DNA from: Stereum hirsutum FP-91666 SS1
Lineage: Eukaryota > Basidiomycota > Agaricomycetes > Russulales > Stereaceae
Direction of reading: 5' to 3'
Assembly: GCF_000264905.1 (NCBI RefSeq)
Contig: NW_006763132.1
Location: 1,958,719 to 2,022,718 of the forward strand
DNA length: 64,000 nt
In this document: positions 11,301 through 20,765 of the stretch, piece by piece
Layout of the letters: each line of letters starts with the position of its first letter
How positions within the stretch are numbered: the first letter of the stretch is position 1
Notes under the pieces: model-generated
Database searches by the model: none
What the model was told of the DNA's origin: nothing
Seen by the model: only the letters and a program-made list of their open reading frames with translations
Translations under genes and position numbers: made by a program

Positions 11301-12954
11301 TTATATCAAGGGAGAAGATAACACAGTAGCGGATGGAATGTCGCGCATGCCAGATGAAGATTCACCTGCACCCATCTGCGCTGTTTTCGCTCTCTCCAAC
11401 CTCTCATCGGAATCGCCAACAGCTCCCACCAGTTCCACATCTCCAAACACCTTCACGATCTCCAGCAACAACACCCTACTACACGACATCCAGGCAGGAT
11501 ATGCGTCCGACGACTTCTGTCAGAAACTGTTGAAGAATCTAACCAGCATCGAGGGCGCTCGACTGGAGTCAGAGACCAATCTGCTGTATGTCGGTCAGCG
11601 CCTGCTGATTCCTCGTGTCACCTCAGTACGAGAGACGCTGTTTCGCCTTGCTCACGACTCATTTGGACATGCTGGGTTCGACAAGGCGTACGCTTCACTT
11701 CGTGACGACTACTACTGGCCCAATATGCGTAGAGATCTGGAAGGCGCATATATTCCATCATGTACCGACTGTCAACGGAACAAGAGTCGCACGTCAAAAC
11801 CGCCCGGTCCACTACATCCTCTTCCCGTTCCCAACCAGCGCTTCCAATCTGTCGCAATCGACTTCATCGGACCCCTTCCGAAGGACAAAGGTCACGACTC
11901 GATTATCACGATGACAGATCGGTCAGGCGCAGATATTCGGATCATACCTTCGGAAACGACGCTTACCGCTGAGAAGTTCGCCGTCATCTTCTTTAACGAA
12001 TGGTACTGCGAGAATGGCCTCCCAATCGAAATCATCTCCGACCGCGACAAATTATTTATGACGAAGTTTTGGCATGCACTTCACAAACTCACCGGAGTCA
12101 AGGTCAAGATGTCGACAGCATATCACCCAGAGACAGATGGCGCCAGCGAACGCAGTAACAAGACGGTCAACGAGGCGATCCGATCACATGTCGATGCCAA
12201 CCAGACAGGTTGGGTAGCAGTCCTCCCCCGAATCCGTTTCGCAATCATGAACACTGTCAACGCGTCGACTGGCTACTCTCCCTTCCAGCTCAAAAGTGGT
12301 CATTCTCCCCGACTCATCCCGCCATTCGTCCCATCCAATCGGACAAAGGAAGATCGTGATGCAAGCGCAGTCATGCAGCAGATCGAACTGGACGTCAAGG
12401 ACGCCCAGGACAATCTCCTCGCCGCCAAGATTCGCCAGGCATATCACGCTAACGAACACAGAGCAGCGGAAGACGTATTCGAGAAGGGAGACCGTGTTAT
12501 GTTGTCCACAGAAAATAGACGACGAGAGTACAAGCGGAAGGGGGAAAAACGAGTGGCTAAGTTCATGCCGCGATGGGACGGTCCCTATATCGTCATTGAA
12601 GCCTTCCCAGAGAAGTCTCAATATACTCTCCAGCTTCCGAACTCACCACGAACCTTTCCGGGATTCCATGCCTCCCTTCTGAAACGTTATAAGGCGAACG
12701 ATCCCACTCTCTTTCCGGGTAGAGAACTCAGCGGACCACGACCCATCGTCACCGCGGAGGGTTGGGAGGAGTGGCCAATTGATAGGATTGTGGATGAGAG
12801 GAAAAGAGGACGAGGGAAGCAGTACAAAGTTCGATGGTTGGGCGAAGGACCGGAAGAAGAGAGGTGGGTTTCGGGTGCAGAGATGGCGCAGACAGAGGCA
12901 CTTGATGTCTGGGAGGCAAAGGAGGCGGAACGGATTCGTGAGCAGTCGGGCTAA
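8377..12954 (+). CDS. Gag-Pol polyprotein, Ty3/gypsy chromovirus
   Basis: Single fused polyprotein of 1525 residues from the first ATG after the LTR; the same frame is open upstream to 8089 with proline-rich codons. Order of domains: capsid-like Gag (1-240); a zinc-knuckle-like motif near 257 with pattern CX2CX6HX4C, longer than the usual CX2CX4HX4C; aspartic protease near 359 with DIGS instead of D[ST]G; reverse transcriptase with YLDD near 718; RNase H with TTDAS near 873; integrase with an HHCC finger (about 1091-1133) and a DDE core starting near 1161 (AIDFIGPLP); and a C-terminal chromodomain (about 1465-1510, WPIDRIVDERK, YKVRWLG). The chromodomain places it among chromoviruses, whose integrases are guided to chromatin. 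No frameshift separates gag from pol, so the Gag/Pol ratio must be set after translation or by another means. Confidence 0.96.
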   Translation: MSTMRNRTTLATVEHKSVTKPPILTPGELSPQILQDWKFACTSYFRHKEIKAADQVEMVVSGMEDPVIRAWYQGNPAALHALTFDTYMKEMAKVWLPKNWELKVRRSVNGEHQGERDFWSWATHIRQTNATLLGTTYHANDTRLMEILEANMDPHLSKAVERKGIIATNIKDWLEEIRTVDDERQDVREQVASAVAAERSRNRADRDTRRATNTTQYVPRSAAVATPSASTSAAATSEARLPRLTEPERELLNKYHGCRKCRRFWVYHQTQNCPNGFASGVGYAPLTEAQALASKPRSAAAPVKTEPIAVLGAGSAALGNGTSSEDESEYVLLDEAHLRPDCLITGPNVEIPIPISPLLDIGSPSVLIRPELVEQLGLRRHKLPQSQVVSMAKEGGDSFEFSEWVKVQVMSKDSLWESRVVRAKVAPNLCVPLLLGNTFLVANHIVIDVEDRSAIDKTVGYDLMRPRTFPPRTWPGPRVTPPPTPKKPRPSPPPKRAAPIAIVLPAEVMTDVRVRIEVLAFTELLKKRDAEFKEKYADRFPVRLPDVEAIPAKVFHRIRLKDATKVVSGRSYTCPQKYRAAWKALLDEHLAAGRIRPSSSSYSSPAFIIPKSDPTAPPRWVNDYRQINKNTIRDETPLPRIDEIFADCGKGKIFGKIDMTNSFFQTRVHPDDIHLTAVRTPFGLYEWTVMPMGGTNAPATHQRRMNDALREHIGTICHVYLDDIIIWSQTVEEHAQNVAKVMDALRAAHLFCNPKKTELFCTEVSFLGHILRADGIYADPRKTDRIVNWPVPKSATEVRQFLGLVRYISQFLPALAEHTSHLTPLTNKECDKSFPAWTAEHQHAFQAIKDIVVSRDCLTTIDYADPTKKIFLTTDASDRRTGAVLSFGETWETARPVAFDSVQLKGAEKNYPVHEKELLAILKSLKHWRYLLLGAHFEVFTDHRTLAYFETWQEEPSRRQSRWQEYMSQYDFDIHYIKGEDNTVADGMSRMPDEDSPAPICAVFALSNLSSESPTAPTSSTSPNTFTISSNNTLLHDIQAGYASDDFCQKLLKNLTSIEGARLESETNLLYVGQRLLIPRVTSVRETLFRLAHDSFGHAGFDKAYASLRDDYYWPNMRRDLEGAYIPSCTDCQRNKSRTSKPPGPLHPLPVPNQRFQSVAIDFIGPLPKDKGHDSIITMTDRSGADIRIIPSETTLTAEKFAVIFFNEWYCENGLPIEIISDRDKLFMTKFWHALHKLTGVKVKMSTAYHPETDGASERSNKTVNEAIRSHVDANQTGWVAVLPRIRFAIMNTVNASTGYSPFQLKSGHSPRLIPPFVPSNRTKEDRDASAVMQQIELDVKDAQDNLLAAKIRQAYHANEHRAAEDVFEKGDRVMLSTENRRREYKRKGEKRVAKFMPRWDGPYIVIEAFPEKSQYTLQLPNSPRTFPGFHASLLKRYKANDPTLFPGRELSGPRPIVTAEGWEEWPIDRIVDERKRGRGKQYKVRWLGEGPEEERWVSGAEMAQTEALDVWEAKEAERIREQSG

Positions 12955-13037
12955 TTACTTCACTATTCTCATTTTCTTTCTCGGACTTTGGTTTTCTTTT
13001 TTTCGGAACTATGGGCTGATCTCAGAGGGGGGGAGGG

Positions 13038-13295
13038 TGTAAGCCTGGCGGGCTCACATATTCGTTAACCGGTAATTTACGTGTGGCTTTCGTAGTACAA
13101 ACAAGTACAAACAGTACGATAATATTCCTCCCTGCGCCGCGGTCCCCTTTACCTTACGTTCTCTGACCGCAACGCAGGTATGAATCTTTTACTCTTACTT
13201 ACCGTTACCGGACCTTACGTTCTCTGACCGCAACGCAGACGGTTTGATCCTGTTAGATTGGTCCGAGTGAGGCTGCCCCGCCAGACAGCCTTTCA
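13038..13295 (+). repeat. 3' LTR
   Basis: 258 bp, identical by eye to the 5' LTR, preceded by a G-rich polypurine tract and followed by the GATGC target duplication. Confidence 0.95.
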
Positions 13296-13300
13296 GATGC

Positions 13301-13763
13301 TACTTGAACCATGCCTGCCTTGCTCTTGTAGACATTCTCTTACATTCACCTGTCAACAGCTGTGGAAGATCCGCACGTTTTCAAATGTGAGATAATATGA
13401 GCTATACTTATAAGCTTCATCGAACGGAAACGCGCCTTTCGCAAGGCAAGTGCGACGCGCAAGTCCGGACCAAAGGCTTCATTTGTGAAAGCACCGAATC
13501 CCTCGTGTATTGTCTTCTGACGGATCCGAAGTAATTATTAATGAGGATAATAACGGCTGTAGGAGTCAATCACTCGTATGTCGAAGCTTCTCCCGCTACG
13601 TATGAAGGACTCGTGTAGGGGCGATGAACCATAGCTTTTCGCCGCGATGGCTCGAGGACGGCTCGCGGCAGGAGGGATGGCTATGAACGGGAGCGATTTC
13701 CCCACACTGCACAGTGTCAGCTATAATATCATTCAGAGTCATTCAAAATCGGGTCTGAGAGGA
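13301..13763. other. flank of retrotransposon, no gene seen
   Basis: Genomic sequence that adjoined 7789 before the retrotransposon arrived. From about 13690 it resembles the downstream flank of the right-hand F-box gene (16900-16977), so the tandem duplication includes the 3' flank. No coding feature is visible. Confidence 0.5.
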
Positions 13764-16512
13764 CTAATAGTACGACCTCGATGGAGTCTTACAACACTCA
13801 ATCGTACCTACAACCCTGCCCAATTCTTCTAGCCACATAGCATCCATATCCTCGCAGTCCCTCAACCTTATCACCTTCATCCGTCCACCCATTCGATCTC
13901 TAGCAGCCGCATATGCCCACAAATTCGCAGCCACTTTGTCTTCCGCTTCCTCCACAAAACCATGGCCCATCAACTCCAACTCATCTAAACCGGTCAAAGA
14001 CATGCCGAAATCATCTCCGACAGAGCTGTTTAGGGCTTTCACGAAAGGACCGACGAAGATACGCTCAACGACACACGACTCCAATGCCGGGAGCATGGTG
14101 AGGAGGTCGGTAATGGATTGTGGGAGGGTCTTGGCATCGCAAGGCGAACAGAAAGACAGGCGAATGGTCCTCACTTGCTGAAGGTGAAGGGTTTTGAAGA
14201 GCAGAAATAGCATCGGGTCGTACTTTCCCCGAGGGGGGGTAAATTCGAGGTTTATATCGGCTTCAGGTTCGATATCTGCTGACGTGAATTGCAGGGTAGA
14301 TACAGAACGAGTAGACAAGTTCCATCCTTCTACGAGTACCGAACTGTATTGCAGACTAACGTGAATTCTGTCGAGTGTGGTGGCGACGGAATCGAAATCG
14401 GTACCGGAAGAAGATGGAATTGAATGTGGTAGTATAGGAAGATCGGGAGGAAATCTGCGTAGAGCCTGGGTACACACGAGAACGAAAGATGATGTCGATG
14501 GGATGGAAAGATGCTGTGGGAGCCCGAGACAGAAGAATTCGTTACCCATAAGGATAAGTCGACGGAGCAAAGGCAATGTAGCGATGTGATCGCCTACGAC
14601 GACTTCGGTCGGCCGCTCGAACATTTGCTCAGTAATCTTGAGCCCCTCGAGCATCGGCATGGCATGCAGTGAGTCCAATATCTGTGCACAGCTTCGCCCA
14701 AGTGCGCCTCTGCTGGCGGAGAGGTGAGTCACGTTGTGCAGAAGGCCTTGCGGACACGCAATGTGCTCGAGGACGAGAATACGGAGGTTCGGTGCGTGAC
14801 CGGCGAATGTAGACGGAGGAATAGCGCACGCGTCTTCCCAGTCGTACTCGGGTACGTATTAAAGTAACTTTTTGTGTGCTTTTTCCCCGCCAAAAAAAGG
14901 TGCGATCCGTGCTTTAGCTTTTTCCCACGCTTCACAAAAGTAAACTGTCCTTGCTTTTGGTGTGCTTCGCACCCTGTACATATACATTGTCTCGTCAATG
15001 AACCACAGTTCTTGCGAGACAGCGTTGTTTCGCCTTTGACGTCAGCACCGGTGCCGACCCTCTCTGTTCTTGACGATGACTGTCCGTGCGCGGACCGTGC
15101 CAGTTGCGCCCCACGGTCATCATCATACCGTCCTGTCGCCAACAACGACGTCGCTCAACGCCGTCAGCTTGTATTGCTGATATGGCTTCCTTCCATGCAG
15201 AGTATACTCCCTTAAGCAGTGCTGGGATTGAGTAGGTCTGTAAGTGTGATATGGGCAGTGGTCGGCGCCGTTGTTGTCGCTGTCATACCCGGCACATCTT
15301 CCACTAGTACTTTGAACTTTGAAGTTACAATAATAATATATCTCCTGGGAGTACACAGAAAGATGTAGGCTTCCCGAGAGGTACAGTACACAGCAATAGT
15401 GCCTATATGTGAGAGGTACTTTCGAGAGATGCACAAGGTAGACTTAAGAAAAGCTGACGAAAAGTAAGAATGTGAACTTTATGTCACGTGCAGGACCGAC
15501 AGCGACGACGACGGCTATGAGTTGGCTATGAGAGGCCATACGCTCTTAGAAGAAACACAAAAAAAATATAGAAATATACCCTTGTAGCATGCGACCTAAG
15601 TACTCCTTACTTCGAAGTCTTGCAAGGGAGACAAGGCCACAAGCGACATTGAAGTCAGCAGAGCAAGGAAACCTTCCGATCTAGCTTTTTGTGCCGAAGC
15701 TAGCTTTAGAAGCTAACTTCGGCACAAAAGCTAGGAAAAGTTAACTTTGTAGGGAAAAAGCAACCAAAAAAGTTACTTTCATAGTAACCTACTCGTACTC
15801 GCGAGAGAGATCACTGAGCCTCATCGATTGAAGTATTGGTGCACTAGCCGTCGCCCGGGAGAAGGCGCGAACGATGTGTTTACCAACTTCTACCAAGTCG
15901 ATATGTGAAACTCTATGACACTGGGCTAACGCCAGGTCAAGCGACTTCGCCAGAGCCGGAGGAAATTCCGAGGTTTCCTCTCGAATAGATGGGAAGACAG
16001 CAATAGGCGTCTCTCCTGATCGTCTGATCATCTCCTCAGTGTGGCCAGGCAATGAGCATACGTGGCGTCCCCATAAGTTAACGTCCTGGAGAGCCACATC
16101 TCGCCAGTGAGTACAGACGGCAGTAGCTAAATAGCACAGTGGCGTCAAACGAGTTCAAGGTTCGTTGGAGGTATCGGTGATGCGCACCTGAAAGCAAATC
16201 GCAGATGTCCAATGTGCTGAAGATCGTACACAGAGTCTCGTTCGAGAGGCGGGAGATAGCGGACATGGTGTTACGCCTTGACTTGACAATACATTCGAAA
16301 GAATGAAGCAAGTCTGAAATGTGATCTAAATTGTCGAGCAGGTCGTCGACTTCCTGTAATCCTAGCGTCTCGAGGGAACAGCTATCACGTTCTACTGTTT
16401 GTAGTAGGACACGTATGTCGTGCCATCGTGACTCCGAGTCGCTATTCATGTCGGAAGTTACAGAATCGCGTTCTCGAGGGGCTTCTAGTCCAGTGGAGCG
16501 TGAAAGTGACAT
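13764..16512 (-). pseudogene. F-box/LRR-like gene copy A, interrupted by transposon
   Basis: Left member of a tandem pair and a clear paralogue of the gene at 16978-18821 (shared runs include RGALGRSCAQILD and RDRMGGRM). Start ATG at 16512; exon 1 16188-16512; an intron (GTGCGC donor) to 16127; exon 2 16126-13764. Exon 1 has the F-box-like core SRLSNETLCTIFSTLDICDL, and exon 2 the leucine-rich region. A 942-bp element at 14851-15792 splits exon 2 and stops translation just after the insertion. Without the element and one copy of its 9-bp duplication the frame is continuous, because 951 is divisible by three. The remaining 5' part would encode only the F-box and first repeats. No splice-site pair that would excise the element in frame was found. 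Confidence 0.85.
14842..15801. mobile_element. 942-bp non-autonomous DNA transposon with 9-bp TSD
   Basis: The element spans 14851-15792, flanked by direct TCGTACTCG repeats at 14842-14850 and 15793-15801. Terminal inverted repeats of about 40 bp share AAAGTAACTTTTT and a GCTTTTTCCC block (14861-14889 against about 15752-15780). A subterminal hairpin of GTGCCGAAG...CTTCGGCAC type lies near 15690-15725. There is no transposase frame. A 9-bp duplication with TIRs of this size would fit Mutator-like elements, but 8-bp hAT cannot be excluded because one flanking base is ambiguous. Confidence 0.85.
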
Positions 16513-16977
16513 GGTGTACACGTAGAGTATCGTCTTGAGTATAGTCAGCTCAGTTGGAAAGCGTTGGTGTGTCTCAAACAAAACGTCGAACACGCACTGC
16601 GGAGTAACATTCGGAGTTTGAACTTCGAGAATCTGGCCGAAGCGCCACAACCTGCCACAACGTTGTAACTCGTATCTAGTCGATACTCTCCGGGAAGAAT
16701 CAGAAGCCTAAAAAGTATGCAATATGTATGGTCGACGGGATGTATAACGAGTGTAGAACGAGAGCGTTCCTAGTACAGCCGTAGGACTCGAAGAAACTTT
16801 GAGACCGTGAGAGGCGAGTGCAGAATTTCAAGTTGCCACCACAGGCCAACTTGTAAAGCGCGAGCGCACGGACTCGGACTCGGAGGGCTACATTCGGCTA
16901 GGCAAGCGGTTTGCCCACAATGCACAGAGTTTCAGCTGTGATGTTATTCAGTCATTCAAAATCTGGCTCCCTGAGAA

Positions 16978-18821
16978 CTAACAGTACGACGTCGAAGGAG
17001 TCCTACAACAATTAACCTCGCCGACAACCCTGCCCAGTTCCTCCAGCCACATCGCATCCGTATCCTCGCAGTCCCTCAGCCTAATCACTCTCATCCGTCC
17101 ACCCATCCGATCTCTAGCAGCCGCATACGCCAACAAATTCTCAGCAACTCTAGCTTCCGTATCCCTCGCAAAATCATGACCTATCAACTCTAGCTCGTCC
17201 AACCCGGTCAAAAACACGCCAACACCATCTCCGACACAGTCATTGAGGGCTTTCGCAAAAGGACCGATGAAGACACCTTCGGCGACGCACGACTCCAATG
17301 ATGGCATCTTGGCGAGGAGGTCGGTCATGCTTCGCGGGAGGGACGTGACATCGAGAGATTTACCGACAGACAGACGAAGGGTCCTCACTTGCTGGAGACG
17401 AAGAGCCTTGAAGAGAAGAGAAAGCATCGGGTCGTACTCGTTGACTGAATGGATGTGAAAGCTAAGGCTGATATCGGGTTCGGGTTGGACGTCGACTGAA
17501 GAGGATTGTGCGGCGGACAACTTCCATCCTTCGACGACCATGGAAGTGCACTCCAGGCGAACGTGAAGTCTGGCAAGTGCGGTGGCGATGGGGTCGGTAC
17601 CGGAAGAAGTGGAATTTGAATGTGGTAGAATGAGAGGATCCCGAGGACACCTGTGTAGAGTCTCGGTGCACTCGAGAGCGAAAGACGATGTCGACGGCAC
17701 GGAAAGATTTTGTGGGAGCCAGAGGCAGAAGAATTGGTTGCCCGAAAGGGCGAGTCGGCGGAGCGAAGGTAATGTAACAATGCGTTCGCGCTCGATAACC
17801 TCGGTCGACCGCTCCAACGTTTTGTTGGTGATCTCGAGCTCCTCCAGCATCGGCATGACACTGAGCGTGTCCAAGATCTGCGCACAGCTTCTTCCAAGTG
17901 CGCCTCTCGAAGCAGAAAGGCGAGTCACGTTGTGCAAGAGGCCTTGCGGACACGCAATGTGGTCGAGGACGAGGTGGCGGAGGTTCGGTGCTTGACCGGC
18001 GAATGTAGACGGAGGGATGAGCGCATATGGCCGGCGGTACGGATAGATATCGCCGAGCTTCATTGATTGGAGTATTGGTGCACTAGTCGTCGCCCGAGAG
18101 AATGCGTCAACGATGTGTTCACCGACTTCTACCAACTCAATATGTGAAACTCTGTGACTCTGGGCCAACGCTAGATCAAGCGACTCGGCCAGTATTGGAG
18201 GGAACTGCGATATACGTCGTCGTATAGACGGGTAGACATATGCATTCCAGTGGAGGCCAATAGGCGTCTCTCCCGATCGTCTAATCATCTCCTTGGTAAG
18301 GCCGGGCAACGAGCATATGTGGTTTCGCCACAAGGTGGCGTCCTGGAGAGCGACGTCTCGCCAACGGCCACAGACGGCAGTGGCTGAGTATTGAATGGCA
18401 CAAGGTCGTTAGACGGTTTTGAGGTTCGTTCAAGGTTTCGACGATGCTTACCTGAAAGCAGATCATAGATGTCCAATGTGCTGAATATCATCGACAAGGT
18501 CTCGTTCGGGAGGCGGGAGACAGCAGTGATGGCATTGCGTCTGGTCTTGACGACACGTTCGAGAGACTGGAGTAAGGCCGAAATGTGGTTTATATCGTTA
18601 AGTAGGTCGTCGACTGCCTGCAATCCTAGCTTCTCGAGCGAACGACTGCCGCATTCCACCGTCTGGAATAGGTTCCGTATGCCTTGCCACTGTAGCTCGC
18701 AAGTCCAAGTTGGATCGAAGATGAAAGAATGGCTCCCTCGAGCGGCTTTCGATCTGGTTGAGGGGAAAAGTGGCATACCCGTATCGTCTGTGGTGGATTG
18801 GAGAGAGTTGGAGTGCCGCAC
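16978..18821 (-). CDS. F-box/LRR-like protein, copy B (intact)
   Basis: Intact right-hand member of the pair, 591 residues. Exon 1 18452-18821; intron with GTAAGC donor and CTCAG acceptor; exon 2 16978-18383. The N-terminal 70 residues are likely helical; next comes an F-box-like block (AVSRLPNETLSMIFSTLDIYD), then CxxWRDVAL, then irregular leucine-rich repeats ending in RDCEDTDAMWLEELG. F-box proteins of this basidiomycete type are presumed substrate receptors of SCF ubiquitin ligases; no substrate is inferable. A start at the internal Met 18776 is also possible. Similarity to copy A extends into both flanks, so the duplicated unit is roughly 3 kb. Confidence 0.8.
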
Positions 18822-19492
18822 ATATAACGCATTGCCGGTTAGTATGTACGTAGAAAGCCTTGTGGGACGTCACAGTTTGTCACGACTTGTCGGGTAAGTT
18901 ATGGACACAAGCATGGATACTCTGTCGAGATAGAGGCCCAGATATCCATTTTTCGGTAAGTACAGGAAAAAAGGGCTACCAAAAGAAAATCTCGCAGCAA
19001 GGTGGCGGCTGACGAACTTGAAGGTTGCAACTTGCGCCGCACCGCTCCCCCAGCTACATTCGGAGTCTGAAATTCGAGCGTCTGGCCGAAGCGCCGTAAC
19101 TCCCGCATATATCTTTGTTGAGAATCCTCTCGTAGCATCTCTCCGGAAGGACTCAGAAGCCTCAGAAGCTTGCAATACGATTATGTTTGAAGATGTGATG
19201 TACGACAAGAGCGTCCACAGTACGGCCGACGGGCTCAAGAGAACCTGCAGATCAATTCAAAACACCGAACGCTATAACACAACACAAATCAGAACATAAA
19301 AGTGTAAGTAAAATATCCAGGTCGATATCGTCCGTAAATGCCAACGCGTCGAAGGTATGAAGCGATGACATTTTGAAGTAGAGAAAACAATGCCAACAAC
19401 GACAACAACGATCGATCCGTCCATCTCGCGCCACTGTCCTAACGCACAAACTATCACACCTCCATCCGGATCTAGACAACGACTCCTCTACT
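18822..19492. other. intergenic between F-box copy B and GPI gene
   Basis: Upstream region of F-box copy B, partly similar to the region upstream of copy A (for example 19060-19100 against 16600-16650). Minus-strand open frames here have no motif. No further gene seen. Confidence 0.4.
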
Positions 19493-20374
19493 TCAGGCCA
19501 TGACCAAGGCCGCACCGCCCAACGCCCCGAGCGCAACGCTAACCCCCATCACCAGCCCTCTCCCGCTAGGCGTCCAAGCCTTGGTCCCTCCACTTGTCCC
19601 CGCCACAGCCGTATTCGTCCCGATCAAACTCAACCACTGGTCATAGTCCAAGATCGTGCCAGAGCTCGTCGGAGTCGAAAGCACAGTGGCCGCAAAACTG
19701 GGAGTGAAGATGTCCTGCACGGTGATGAAATCTCCTGCAGCGTCGGTGGTGGTGTAGGTATAGGGTGTTGGGTCGCCGACGGAACCGGTGTTGCTGGCCG
19801 GGACACCGACAACTTGTGGTGGGGTCGTGGTGGCTTCGACTGCGGCCGTTGTGGAAGTGGTGAGGGGTGTTGTGGTAGAGGTGAGGGGTGTTGTGGTAGA
19901 GGTGGTTAGAGGTGTTGTGCTCGTGGTAGTGGTGTCATCGGTGAGGGTGGAGCTAGTAAAGAATGACAGGTAAGTTCCCAGCGATGAGAAAAGCAGCCAC
20001 GAAAACTGGAAAGGCGTGCGCTAGAGGCTCATGGCTCAGAAAGCACAAAGATTGACACAAGGACATCACAGCTACACAGCGGCTCTGAGATGAGCAGAGA
20101 ATGTCGCCACACGAAAAGAACAAGAGCCCGGAAGGGCGAAGATAGCCACCAGATTGAATATCACTTACAGAGTTACGGTCGTAGCCTGACCAAGGATTCC
20201 AGTTGTGACAACCTCTACCACGGTGACACCAAGACTAAAATTGAGAGAATATGATTAATTGACTGTAGCACTACTTGTAGCTAACAAGAAAGCGTACGCG
20301 GGGTCGACCACCGTCTCAGTCTGGCCGTGGACAAGGGCCAAAAACGGGAGAGAAAGAAGGATTAAAAGTTTCAT
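19493..20374 (-). CDS. Thr-rich GPI-anchored secreted protein
   Basis: Predicted cell-surface protein of 204 residues. Exons 20286-20374, 20169-20234 and 19493-19952. An N-terminal signal peptide (MKLLILLSLPFLALVHG) is followed by a short globular part, a Thr/Ser-rich stalk with repeats of the TTTPLTS kind encoded by a 24-bp minisatellite (about 19855-19920), and a hydrophobic C-terminus (VSVALGALGGAALVMA) after a small-residue region, the usual layout of a GPI attachment signal. The stalk should be O-glycosylated. The second intron (19953-20168, 216 bases) is unusually long for this window and could hide an exon. No enzymatic domain is visible; a structural or adhesive wall role is a guess. 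Confidence 0.7.
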
Positions 20375-20765
20375 GACGATCGTAGCGTTTGCCGTATTTA
20401 TGTTTAGCAAGTCCAAATGCAAAAGCAAGGGACGCTTTGCAGACCGCACAGCTCAGATGGTTCTGAACGACGAAGCGGGGAAGGAGGAGGGATGAGGGAA
20501 TTGCCTATGACGGCGATGGCTGCGCGCCATGCACGCGTCAAAGTTTCGTGGGAATCGTCGCTTATTTTAGGCAGGACGGCCGGCAGCGGCTCCGGATCCC
20601 TCTTTCGAATAATTTTTCTTTTCGATGGCGGATCGATTGGCAGTCAACCTGCTCAAGCGCTCTCGTCCCCAACGTCTTCTGTCCTTTCCTTCTCCTTGTA
20701 CATTTTCTCTTTGTAGATCTTATTTCGCCACTCCGTCTGTACAAGCAGGACAAGTAAAGAAAAGG
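20375..20765. promoter_or_regulatory. divergent promoter region, GPI gene / OLA1
   Basis: The 391 bases between two divergently transcribed genes. Pyrimidine-rich tracts (20680-20720) precede the OLA1 start, a common feature of strongly expressed fungal housekeeping genes. No defined operator was recognised. Confidence 0.45.

Larger units (their letters stand above)
7790..13300 (+). mobile_element. complete Ty3/gypsy chromovirus with 5-bp TSD
   Basis: Full-length LTR retrotransposon, 7795-13295, flanked by direct GATGC repeats at 7790-7794 and 13296-13300. The LTRs are 258 bp and identical by eye, begin TGTAAG and end TTTCA. A polypurine tract (13025-13037) abuts the 3' LTR. The sequence just after the 5' LTR is a pyrimidine/T run (8053-8063) and does not begin with TGG as tRNA primer sites do. 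One long gag-pol frame with no stop fills the interior. Identical LTRs, an intact frame and a clean TSD indicate a very recent insertion. Confidence 0.97.

Noticed and set aside
14851..15792. Idea that the 942-bp element acts as a new intron (introner-like)
   Set aside because: The GTAGGT-like donor and CCCGAG acceptor at its borders would shift the reading frame, so in-frame excision is not supported.
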